From [Mycobacterium] manitobense (lineage in GTDB: Bacteria; Actinomycetota; Actinomycetes; Mycobacteriales; Mycobacteriaceae), in NCBI RefSeq assembly GCF_025821665.1, contig NZ_JACKSJ010000051.1, positions 1-63,212 of the forward strand: a stretch of DNA of 63,212 nucleotides, read 5' to 3'. The notes below the pieces were generated by a model. That model did not search any database and was not told the origin of the DNA. It saw nothing but the letters and a program-made list of their open reading frames with translations. Position 1 is the stretch's first letter. Each line of letters begins with the position of its first letter. The translations under genes and the position numbers were made by a program. Positions 41,800 to 49,217 of the stretch are shown here, piece after piece.

Positions 41800-43222
41800 C
41801 GGCGGCCGCCTTGCGTCGCTTGACCGCACCGACCAGGAGATCGGCGACCAAAAAGGCGGCGAGGCTGAGCCCGAACAGCGGCAGGAACCAGCCGACCGCG
41901 ACCGCCGCGACGACGAGTGCGGTGGTCGCGGCGGGCGGCAGATTCCGCAGCGTCCCGCGCAACGGCGGCCGGCCCGCCGCCCACGCCGAACCGCGGGTGG
42001 GCCTGCGCTGCCACCACATCAGGTAGCCCCGCACGATGACGGTGATCAGTCCGACGGCCACCAGGGCGAGCGCGATCTGGTTGGCCAGACCGAACAGCAC
42101 GCCCATGTGCGCGTCGATGGCCCAGTCCTTGAGCTTTGCCAGGAACGGCCAGTCGGCCTGGTTCACCCGGTCGACGACGGCGCCGCTGCCCGGGTCGACG
42201 GCGATCGCGTCGGCCCGCGTCGGCCAGTCCCGCTTGTTCTCCGCGGCCTGCCACGCCTCACCGGCTTCGGCGGGCGGCGACAGCCACATCGGGCCCTGCA
42301 GCCCGGCCTGCTCGGCGGCACGCAACACCACGTCGGCGCCGCTGCTGTCGGTGGCCGTCGCGCCGCCATGGGCGCCGTGGTGGTGGTTCCCGGCGGTGGT
42401 GTCCGGGCCAGGTGCGGCGGTCAGCGCGGTGTCGACGGCGGGCGCCGAGGAGTTCAGCCTGTCCTGGATGAGGTCGACCGACTCGCCGCCGTAGCGCGAC
42501 CAGGTGATGCCGGTGATCGACAGGCCGAGCAGCGCGACCACCACCCACACCCCGACGGCGCCGTGCCAGGACATGGTCCGGCGGCGGTCCTTCTTGTCGC
42601 GGTCCGGCGTGGCCAGCCGGCGCAGCTTGCGGGTGTCGCGGCGGTGCAGGACCCACAGCGCCAGCCCGGCCAGCGAGATCACCCACAGCCAGCTCGCCGC
42701 GAGCTCGCTGTAGTTGCGTCCGACGGCGTCGAGGTGCAGGTTGCGGTGCAGTTCGTCGAACCACGCGCGCGTCGGCAACCACTGGCCGTAGGTGGTCAGC
42801 GCACCGCGCACCTCGCCGGAGTAGGGGTCGACGAACACGGTGCGCGCATAGTCGGGCGGTACGTCGTCGACGGCGAGCCGCACCCACGTGGTCTCGTCCG
42901 GGGCGGCCGGCGGCCGGATGCTCGCGACGGTGCCCTCCGGATGCGCGGCGCGCGCGGCGGCGAGCTGGTCGGACAGCGGCAGGCGTTGGTCGCCGACCTG
43001 CGCGACGGTCAGCTCGTGGCGGTGCACCATCGTGTCGATCTGGGGGATGAGCGCGTAGAGCAGGCCGGTGACGGCGGCGATCAGGATGAACGGGCCGACG
43101 AACACGCCTGCGTAGAAGTGCAGGCGCAGCAGCAGCGGGCGCAGGCCACGCAACCGCTGCCTGGCCGGCGTAGATGGTGGGGCGGGTGGGTTGTGGACGT
43201 CGTCCTCGGGAGTGGTGGTCAT
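41792..43222 (-). CDS. PepSY-associated transmembrane protein
   Basis: A 476-residue membrane protein of the PepSY_TM family. It has several transmembrane segments (VGPFILIAAVTGLLYALIP at about residue 40, others near 190-215, 375-395 and 435-460) and two PepSY-like outer domains. A His-rich patch (NHHHGAHGG) lies in an outer loop. Relatives are linked to metal or heme reduction and copper/iron homeostasis. The initiator ATG 43222 is clear. It shares the operon with PCu(A)C and DyP. Confidence 0.85.
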   Translation of the reverse strand: MTTTPEDDVHNPPAPPSTPARQRLRGLRPLLLRLHFYAGVFVGPFILIAAVTGLLYALIPQIDTMVHRHELTVAQVGDQRLPLSDQLAAARAAHPEGTVASIRPPAAPDETTWVRLAVDDVPPDYARTVFVDPYSGEVRGALTTYGQWLPTRAWFDELHRNLHLDAVGRNYSELAASWLWVISLAGLALWVLHRRDTRKLRRLATPDRDKKDRRRTMSWHGAVGVWVVVALLGLSITGITWSRYGGESVDLIQDRLNSSAPAVDTALTAAPGPDTTAGNHHHGAHGGATATDSSGADVVLRAAEQAGLQGPMWLSPPAEAGEAWQAAENKRDWPTRADAIAVDPGSGAVVDRVNQADWPFLAKLKDWAIDAHMGVLFGLANQIALALVAVGLITVIVRGYLMWWQRRPTRGSAWAAGRPPLRGTLRNLPPAATTALVVAAVAVGWFLPLFGLSLAAFLVADLLVGAVKRRKAAADA

Positions 43223-43361
43223 GACAGGTGTGAGCCTTCTGGCTGGGGCGGCGCGGCACGCGGACTGGCGCCGCCGACGTGATGCCGCTCGTGCGGCGGT
43301 CAGCAGGTACGGGAAGACGCCGCGTCAATGCGACGGCGGCGACGAAGGCGAATGGTGGCCG

Positions 43362-43901
43362 TCAGGCGGCCGGCAGGAGACCCGCGGGCGGCGCCCGCAT
43401 GCCGAGCCCCGAAGGCGGCAGGACCGGCTGCACCACAACGACATTGGTCGCCCAGCGGCGCACCGTCGGGACGGGGCCGGTGGCGGCCGTGGCGAACAGG
43501 CGCAACCAGCGCAGCACCGAAGTGGCGACCACGTAGGCGTATTCGACCGCGGAGATCGCGATGCCGAGCACCACCGCGGCTGCCAGGTGGGCCGTGAGCA
43601 TGGCCGGGGTGAGGCCGAGCCCGCCGGCGTGGTGGTGGCCGCCGGCCATCACCAGGTGGCCGAGCAGCTGGGCGACGGCCAGCGCGGCGATCACCGCTGC
43701 AGGGCGGGCGCGGCGCCCGGTGAGGTGCACGCCGCCGATCGCGCCGCCGACGGTGAGGCAGACCAGCGCGGCGACGACCAGTGCGGAGCCCCTCGGCAGT
43801 CCGCCGCCCGCGGCGGCGTGCGCGCCTGCGGTGACGACGGTGGAGCAGACACCGACCAGCCCGCCGCGCATCCAGCGCGCTCGGGAGACCGGTGTGCTCA
43901 C
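43362..43901 (-). CDS. His-containing multi-pass membrane protein
   Basis: A 179-residue protein with about four hydrophobic segments (GGLVGVCSTVVTAGAHAAAGG, SALVVAALVCLTVGGAIGGVHL, PAAVIAALAVAQLLGHLVMAGG, AAAVVLGIAISAVEYAYVVA). A HHH motif follows LVMAGG. I do not recognise a family. It lies 139 bases upstream of the PepSY gene on the same strand and probably belongs to the same metal-handling operon. GTG 43901 was chosen. The 139-base gap shows no clear signal. Confidence 0.7.
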   Translation of the reverse strand: MSTPVSRARWMRGGLVGVCSTVVTAGAHAAAGGGLPRGSALVVAALVCLTVGGAIGGVHLTGRRARPAAVIAALAVAQLLGHLVMAGGHHHAGGLGLTPAMLTAHLAAAVVLGIAISAVEYAYVVATSVLRWLRLFATAATGPVPTVRRWATNVVVVQPVLPPSGLGMRAPPAGLLPAA

Positions 43902-43918
43902 CCGCCGAACGTTACCGC

Positions 43919-43947
43919 CACCACTACTACAACACCTAGTAGTGGTG
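43919..43947 (-). promoter_or_regulatory. perfect 11-bp inverted repeat before the copper/heme operon
   Basis: CACCACTACTA and TAGTAGTGGTG flank the 7-base spacer CAACACC. The repeat overlaps the stop codon of the LLM gene and lies 18 bases upstream of the GTG at 43901. It may end transcription of the LLM gene, act as operator for the metal operon, or both. It does not match the RicR or CsoR consensus I know; the ACTACTA arms recall BlaI/CopY-type sites. Confidence 0.6.
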
Positions 43948-44769
43948 CGCGGCCAGGACCGTCTCGCCGAACTCACGGACCGTGTCCGGCGCGGCGAAGT
44001 CGGCGAACCACACGTAGAAGCGCTGCGCGCCCTGCTCGGCCAGCGTGCCGAAGTGGTCGGTGAGTTCAGCGGCGTCGCCGCACACCAGCCCGGAGCCCAG
44101 GTGCCCCCAGCGCCGCCGGCTCTTCTCGATGACGGCGTCCCGGTCGGCGTCGCGGCCGACGAAGCCGACCATCTGCTGCACCGACGCGCGCGCGGCGCCG
44201 ATCTGCGGCAGCAGTTCCGGCAGCCGGTGCACGTAGCCGGCGGGCAGGTTCCACCAGTCCGCGTGCTCACGGACCAGGCCGAGCATCCGTGGCCCGACGC
44301 CGCCGAGCAGCAGCGGGATCGGGGCGCTCGGGACGGGCTGCTGGTCCCCGGCCCAGTACCGCTTCAGGTCGGCCAGCGTCTGCGCCAGCGCGGCCACCCG
44401 CTCGCGTCCGGTGGCGGTGCCGAACCCGAACCGCGCCAACTCGTCGGGCATCGACCCGGAGCCCAGGCCGAGCTCGAACCGGCCGCCGGAGGCCTCGGCC
44501 AACGTGACCGCCTCCTTGGCCAGCGTCGCCGCGTGCCGGAACGGGTCGCACAGCACCAGGTGCCCGACCCGCAGGCGCTCGGTGCGGGCCGCCACCCAGG
44601 TCGCGGTGATCATCGCCTCCCAGATCGGGCTGTCGGGCGCCATCGGGGTCTCGAGGTGGTCGAGCATCGCGATGCCGGTGAAGCCGCTCGCCTCGGCGAC
44701 CCGGGCCCGCATGACGATGTCGTCGATGCCCTGCCTGCTCTGCGGTAGGTACAGCCACCATTCCGGCAT
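43936..44769 (-). CDS. LLM-class F420-dependent oxidoreductase
   Basis: A 277-residue luciferase-like TIM-barrel protein. It has MPEWWLYLPQSRQGIDDIVMRARVAEASGFTGIAMLDHLETP, LRVGHLVLCDPFRHAATLAKEAVTLAEASGGRFELGLGSGSM and LLLGGVGPRMLGLVREHADWWNLP, typical of mycobacterial F420-dependent members. It is divergent from the SDR gene and probably monocistronic. Substrate unknown; the neighbouring SDR and acyl-CoA enzymes suggest lipid-like compounds. Confidence 0.88.
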   Translation of the reverse strand: MPEWWLYLPQSRQGIDDIVMRARVAEASGFTGIAMLDHLETPMAPDSPIWEAMITATWVAARTERLRVGHLVLCDPFRHAATLAKEAVTLAEASGGRFELGLGSGSMPDELARFGFGTATGRERVAALAQTLADLKRYWAGDQQPVPSAPIPLLLGGVGPRMLGLVREHADWWNLPAGYVHRLPELLPQIGAARASVQQMVGFVGRDADRDAVIEKSRRRWGHLGSGLVCGDAAELTDHFGTLAEQGAQRFYVWFADFAAPDTVREFGETVLAAHHY

Positions 44770-44850
44770 GTTCGCTCCTTCTCGACCGCCCCGAGGGTAA
44801 CGTCATTCTCGTAACTGGATAAGGCGTTCTCGGATCGGGAGGTGGGCGCG

Positions 44851-45636
44851 GTGGCGGGACGTTGTGCCGGCATGGTCGCGTTGGTGACCGGCAGCAGCAG
44901 GGGCCTCGGCAGCGCGATCGCCCAGCGGCTGGCCGCCGAGGGCGCCGTGGTCGCGCTCACCGCCCGCACGGCCGAACCGGACCCCAAGTACTCCGGCTCG
45001 CTGGTCGAGACGCTCGAGAAGATCACCACCGCAGGCGGATCGGCGATCGCGGTCGCCGCCGACCTGTCGGACCCCGAGGACCGCGAGCGGATGTTCGCCG
45101 AGGTCGTCGACCGCGTCGGCGCGCCGGACATCCTGGTGAACAACGCAGCGGTGACGTTCCTCCGCCCGCTCGACACGTTCCCCGAGCGGCGGGTGCGGCT
45201 GATGATGGAGATGCACCTGTTCGCCCCGCTGCACCTGACCCAGCTGGCCATCCCCGCCATGCGTGAGCGCGGCCGCGGCTGGGTGCTCAACCTGACGTCG
45301 GTCGGCGGTGACCTGCCCGACGGGCCGCCGTTCTCGGAGTTCGACCGCAGCGCGGGGTTCGGGATCTACGGCACCGCGAAGGCGGCGCTGAACCGGCTGA
45401 CCATGAGCCTGGCCGCCGAACTGCACGCCGACGGCATCGCCGTCAACGCCGCCGCCCCCACCAACCCCGTCGCCACCGAGGGCGCCGGGGCGCTGGACCT
45501 GGCCAAGGTGGACACCGAGGACATCTCGCTGATCACCGAGACCGCACTGGCGCTGTGCACCGGTGACCCCGCCACGCTGACCGGCCGGATCGCCCGCACC
45601 CAGCCGTTCCTGCGGGAGATCGGGGCACTGTCCTGA
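44851..45636 (+). CDS. short-chain dehydrogenase/reductase
   Basis: A 261-residue SDR. It has the Rossmann motif ALVTGSSRGLGSAIA, NNAAV, the catalytic Ser in LNLTSVGG and Tyr-x-x-x-Lys in YGTAKAALN. It should oxidise or reduce a hydroxyl/keto group with NAD(P). GTG 44851 was preferred because GGGAGG ends 8 bases upstream; GTG 44842 touches that site. It overlaps the next gene at CTGA. Confidence 0.9.
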   Translation: MAGRCAGMVALVTGSSRGLGSAIAQRLAAEGAVVALTARTAEPDPKYSGSLVETLEKITTAGGSAIAVAADLSDPEDRERMFAEVVDRVGAPDILVNNAAVTFLRPLDTFPERRVRLMMEMHLFAPLHLTQLAIPAMRERGRGWVLNLTSVGGDLPDGPPFSEFDRSAGFGIYGTAKAALNRLTMSLAAELHADGIAVNAAAPTNPVATEGAGALDLAKVDTEDISLITETALALCTGDPATLTGRIARTQPFLREIGALS

Positions 45637-46577
45637 CCCTGCCCCACGGGCTCGCCGACCGGCTGGCCCCGCGCGGCGTCTCCGGTCTGCGGCCGCTGGC
45701 GGGCGGTGCGTCCAGCCTCACGTTCGCCGGTGACCTCGACGGCCGCCGCGTGGTGGTCAAGGTGGCGCCGCCGGGCGTGCCGCCGACCGCCCACCGCGAC
45801 GTGCTCCGGCAGGCCGGCATCATCAGGGCGCTCGCTCCGACCGCCGTGCCGGTGCCCGAGGTGCTGCTGGAGGACGCGGGCGATCCGCCCGAGGTGCCGC
45901 CGCTGTTCGTGATGAGCCGCCTGGCCGGTGAGAGCTTCGAACCGCTCTTCGACGCGCCCGGTGGGACGGCGGACGATATTGTGGCGCAACGGTTCCGGGA
46001 TGCGGCCCGGGTGCTGGCGTCGCTGCACCGGCTGGCGCCCGCGGATCTCGGGGCCGACGGTGAACCGGTGGTCGGCGCCGCGGCGGAGATCGACCGCTGG
46101 TGTGCGACGCTGCAGACGGTGGACCGGTCACTGGCGCCGGACTGGCCGGACACGGCGGAGGCACTGCGCTCCGGGGTGCCCGCACCGATGGGTCCGGGCA
46201 TCGTGCACGGCGACTTCCGGCTGGGCAATCTGCTTGCCGTCGACGGTTCGGTGACCGGGGTGATCGACTGGGAGATCTGGTCGGTCGGCGATCCGCGCAT
46301 CGATCTGGGCTGGTTCCTGGTCAACGCCGACCCGGCCACCTACTCCCGGCCGTCACCTCACGTCGGCGCGGTGCCGTCGCGCGACGAGCTGCTCGAGCGA
46401 TACGGCGCGGTGGCCGACGCCTCGTGGTTCATGGCGCTCGCCTGCTTCAAGTCGGCGGCGACGTGGGGCCTCATCGTCAAGCACAATCGCAGGCGCACCA
46501 CGCCGCGACCGGAGCTCGAGGCGATGGCACCGGTACTGCCGGGACTGCTGGCACGGGCGCGGACGCTGCTGGCGTGA
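45633..46577 (+). CDS. aminoglycoside-phosphotransferase-like kinase (CTG start)
   Basis: A 314-residue protein of the APH/choline-kinase fold. It has the glycine loop LAGGASSLTFAGDLDGRRVVVKV, catalytic MGPGIVHGDFRLGNLL (HGDxxxxN) and metal motif GVIDWEIWSVGDP. The frame needed for the glycine loop has no ATG, GTG or TTG between a stop at 45564 and GTG 45750, which would delete the loop. CTG 45633, overlapping the SDR stop as CTGA and preceded by GGGAGA, is the best start. Such proteins occur next to acyl-CoA dehydrogenases in mycobacterial lipid operons; the phosphoryl acceptor is unknown. Confidence 0.82.
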   Translation: MTLPHGLADRLAPRGVSGLRPLAGGASSLTFAGDLDGRRVVVKVAPPGVPPTAHRDVLRQAGIIRALAPTAVPVPEVLLEDAGDPPEVPPLFVMSRLAGESFEPLFDAPGGTADDIVAQRFRDAARVLASLHRLAPADLGADGEPVVGAAAEIDRWCATLQTVDRSLAPDWPDTAEALRSGVPAPMGPGIVHGDFRLGNLLAVDGSVTGVIDWEIWSVGDPRIDLGWFLVNADPATYSRPSPHVGAVPSRDELLERYGAVADASWFMALACFKSAATWGLIVKHNRRRTTPRPELEAMAPVLPGLLARARTLLA

Positions 46578-46580
46578 CGG

Positions 46581-47879
46581 TCAGCCGCGGGGGACTCCGG
46601 CGAGCCGGTCGGCGAACTTGGCCTCGGCGGCGTCGCGCCGCCGGAGCAGGTGCTCGGACGGGAACACGTCGGGCGAGGGCTGGACGTCGCGCAGCAGCTG
46701 CCGCGCCAGCGTCACCTTGTGCACCTCGGTGGGCCCGTCGGCCAGCCCCAGCACGAACGACTCGGTCATGTACTGCACGAACGGCATCTCGTGCGAGGTG
46801 CCCAGCGACCCGTGGATCTGCAGCGCCCGCGCCGACACGTCGTGCAGCACCTTCTGCATCATCGCCTTGACCGCCGAGATGTCGGCCCGCACCGCCTTGT
46901 AGTCGTTGTACTTGTCGATCTTCCAGGCGGTCTGCAGCGTCAGCAGGCGGTAGGCCTCGATCTCCATCCACGAATCGGCGATCATCTCCTGCACCATCTG
47001 CTTGTTCGCCAGCACTTCGCCCTGGGTGTGCCGCGACACCGCGCGTTCGGTGATCATGTCGAAGATGCGCCGCACCAGCCCGACGGTGCGCATCGCGTGA
47101 TGGATGCGGCCGCCGCCGAGCCGGGTCTGGGCGACCACGAACGCACCGCCCCGTGGACCCAGCATGTGATCGGCGGGCACCCGGACGTTCTCGTACCGCA
47201 CGTAGCCTTCCCGGCCGCCGCCGCCCAGCGGCTGGTACCCGAGGCCGACGTCGCGCAGCACGTTGATGCCCGGCGTGTCACCCGGCACGACGAACATCGA
47301 ATAGCGCTGATACGGCGGGGCATCCGGGTCCGTCATCGCCATGACGATGATGAAGGACGCCATCGACGCGAACGACGAATACCACTTCTCGCCGTTGATC
47401 ACCCAGTGGTCGCCGTCCTCGATCGCGGTGGTGGTGAACACCTTCGGGTCGGCGCCGCCCTGCGGCTCGGTCATCGAGAAGCAGGAGATGATGCGGTTGT
47501 CGAGCAGCGGTTCGAGATAGCGCGCCTTGAGCTCCGGCGTGCCGTAGTGCGCCAGGATCTCGCTGTTGCCGGAATCGGGTGCCTGCGAACCGAAGACGAT
47601 GGGCGCGCACTCCGAGCGGCCGAGGATCTCGTTGAGCAGCGCGAGCTTGACCTGGCCGTGGCCCGGCCCGCCGAGGTGCGGTCCGAGGTGGGTGGCCCAC
47701 AGCCCGCGCTCCTTGACGATCTGCTGCAGCGGTGGGATCAGCGCCTGGCGCACCGGGTCGTTGAGGTCGTGCGACTCCTTGACGACGTAGTCGATCGGTT
47801 CGCACTCCGACCGCACGAAGTCCTCGACCCACTCGAGCTCGGCAGCCCACTCCGGGTCGGCGCAGAAATCCCATGCCAC
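46581..47879 (-). CDS. acyl-CoA dehydrogenase
   Basis: A 432-residue flavoenzyme that introduces a double bond into an acyl-CoA. It has the N-terminal helical domain, the middle domain with CFSMTEPQGGADPKVFTTTAIEDGDHWVINGEKWYSSFA, and the C-terminal helices with MQKVLHDVSARALQIHGSLGTSHEMPFVQYMTE. The QIHGSLG segment is typical of FadE proteins. GTG 47879 has GGAAGGA 8 bases upstream. It lies next to enoyl-CoA hydratase, supporting beta-oxidation of a specific side chain. Confidence 0.92.
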   Translation of the reverse strand: MAWDFCADPEWAAELEWVEDFVRSECEPIDYVVKESHDLNDPVRQALIPPLQQIVKERGLWATHLGPHLGGPGHGQVKLALLNEILGRSECAPIVFGSQAPDSGNSEILAHYGTPELKARYLEPLLDNRIISCFSMTEPQGGADPKVFTTTAIEDGDHWVINGEKWYSSFASMASFIIVMAMTDPDAPPYQRYSMFVVPGDTPGINVLRDVGLGYQPLGGGGREGYVRYENVRVPADHMLGPRGGAFVVAQTRLGGGRIHHAMRTVGLVRRIFDMITERAVSRHTQGEVLANKQMVQEMIADSWMEIEAYRLLTLQTAWKIDKYNDYKAVRADISAVKAMMQKVLHDVSARALQIHGSLGTSHEMPFVQYMTESFVLGLADGPTEVHKVTLARQLLRDVQPSPDVFPSEHLLRRRDAAEAKFADRLAGVPRG

Positions 47880-47904
47880 GCGATGTCCTTCCGTCGAACT
47901 GTGG

Positions 47905-48684
47905 TTACGACCACTTCTGTCTGCGTGCCGCCGCGTCGTCGGTGGCGTGGGTGAGCACCTGGTTGCGGTTCTCGAGTTCGAGCGCCGCGTGCAGATCACC
48001 GGCATCGGTGTTGACGTGCAGTGCGCGCTTGGTCAGCTGCACGCCAAGCGGCGACAGGCCTGCGACGGCCGCGCCGAGGTCGAGCGCACGGTCGAGCAGT
48101 GCGTCGGGTTCGACGAGCTGGCTGATCAGGCCGCGGCGGTCGGCTTCCTCGGCCGTGACGGTGCGGCCGGTCAGCATCCAGTCGGCGGCGACGCTTGTGC
48201 CGACGATGCGCGGCAGGTGGTAGCTCATCCCCATCTCGGCGCCGGACAGCCCGAGCAGGATCGCGGCGTTGCCGAATGTCGCTGTGGTGGAGGCGATCCG
48301 GATGTCGGACGCCAGGCACAGTGCCAGGCCCGCGCCGACGCAGGGGCCGTTCACCGCGGCGATCACCGGCTGGGGGAGGTCGCGCACCGCGGTCGGCAGC
48401 GCCGCCATCGACTCCTGGAAGCGCAACCGGTCGATGGCCGGGTCGTCGGCGGTGACGGTGCCCGGACCGAAGTCGCGGACGTCGATACCGGAGCAGAAGC
48501 CGCGGCCGCTGCCCGTCAGCACGACGGCGTGCACGGTGGTGTCGGTGGCGAGCGCGGCGAGCGTCTGCAGCAGTTCGTCGCGCATCACGCCGTTGACGGC
48601 GTTCAGCCGCGCGGGCCGGTTCAACCGGAGCAGCGCCACACCCGGGCGGGGCACGTCGAGGGCGAGCGTTGTGGTGATGAGCAC
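47905..48684 (-). CDS. enoyl-CoA hydratase/isomerase
   Basis: About 259 residues, crotonase fold. It contains GVALLRLNRPARLNAVNGVMRDELL, the oxyanion segment GSGRGFCSGIDVRDFG and VNGPCVGAGLALCLASDIRIAS, and LLGLSGAEMGMSYHLPRIVG, where Glu is the likely catalytic acid. GTG 48684 was chosen because a TTG at 48711 lies next to the palindrome and has no ribosome site; that start would add nine residues. Together with the acyl-CoA dehydrogenase 25 bases downstream it forms a beta-oxidation pair. Confidence 0.88.
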   Translation of the reverse strand: MLITTTLALDVPRPGVALLRLNRPARLNAVNGVMRDELLQTLAALATDTTVHAVVLTGSGRGFCSGIDVRDFGPGTVTADDPAIDRLRFQESMAALPTAVRDLPQPVIAAVNGPCVGAGLALCLASDIRIASTTATFGNAAILLGLSGAEMGMSYHLPRIVGTSVAADWMLTGRTVTAEEADRRGLISQLVEPDALLDRALDLGAAVAGLSPLGVQLTKRALHVNTDAGDLHAALELENRNQVLTHATDDAAARRQKWS

Positions 48685-48712
48685 TCCGAGGGAAGACGGA
48701 TTCGCGGTCAAG

Positions 48713-48727
48713 GAGAATCGTATTCTC
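48713..48727 (-). promoter_or_regulatory. palindrome upstream of the enoyl-CoA hydratase gene
   Basis: GAGAAT-CGT-ATTCTC, perfect 6-base arms, in the promoter region of the hydratase/dehydrogenase pair. A related sequence, ATTCTC followed later by GTTCTC, lies in the divergent LLM/SDR region near 44804-44832. A TetR-type operator is likely, but the regulator is not identifiable here. Confidence 0.5.
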
Positions 48728-48791
48728 TGCGCGGCGTGCGGTGCAACGGCGTGGTGCCGGGTGCGCTCGACGAGTTACTCAGTACGGCTGA

Positions 48792-49145
48792 TCAGGCGGT
48801 GGTGTCGCGCGCGCCGAGCCGGAGGTGCTCGATGTGGTAGACCGCCTCGTCGAGCAACTGGGCGACGTGGTTGTCGTAGAGCCGGTAGACGATGTTGCGG
48901 CCGTTGCGGTCGCCGGCCACCAAGGCCAGCGCCCGCAGCAGCCGCAGCTGGTGCGACACGGCCGGCTGCTCCATGTCCACGGCCGCGGACAGCTCGGTCA
49001 CCGTGCACGGCGACTGGCGCAGCCGGGTGAGAATGCGCAGCCGGTTGGGGGAGGCCAGGGCCTGCAGCGTCTCGGCGATCATGGCGGCCGACGACGCGTC
49101 GAGTGCGGCCGGTGGTGCCGACCGGCCCTCCACGCCATGACCCAT
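48792..49145 (-). CDS. nmtR: ArsR-family metal sensor NmtR
   Basis: A 117-residue winged-helix repressor. The N-terminus MGHGVEGR is characteristic of M. tuberculosis NmtR, where Gly2-His-x-Gly-x-Glu/His residues help bind nickel or cobalt. The helix-turn-helix is CTVTELSAAVDMEQPAVSHQLRLLRAL, and the alpha-5 metal ligands are in DNHVAQLLDEAVYHIEHLRLG. It represses the divergent efflux ATPase until Ni(II) or Co(II) binds. No clear ribosome site precedes ATG 49145, so it may be leaderless. Confidence 0.88.
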   Translation of the reverse strand: MGHGVEGRSAPPAALDASSAAMIAETLQALASPNRLRILTRLRQSPCTVTELSAAVDMEQPAVSHQLRLLRALALVAGDRNGRNIVYRLYDNHVAQLLDEAVYHIEHLRLGARDTTA

Positions 49146-49182
49146 GCGTTCATTGAAACACGGGTCCACCCGGACAGATGAC

Positions 49183-49211
49183 ACATGTAGACCTGTACAT
49201 GTATACATCTA
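49183..49211. promoter_or_regulatory. NmtR-type operator/promoter region
   Basis: ATGTA-N6-TACAT (49185-49200) followed by ATGTATACAT makes an AT-rich, partly palindromic block between nmtR and the ATPase gene, ending a few bases before the ATPase start. ArsR-family sensors bind such repeats. It is the only AT-rich region in this neighbourhood. Confidence 0.6.
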
Positions 49212-49217
49212 GACGTG

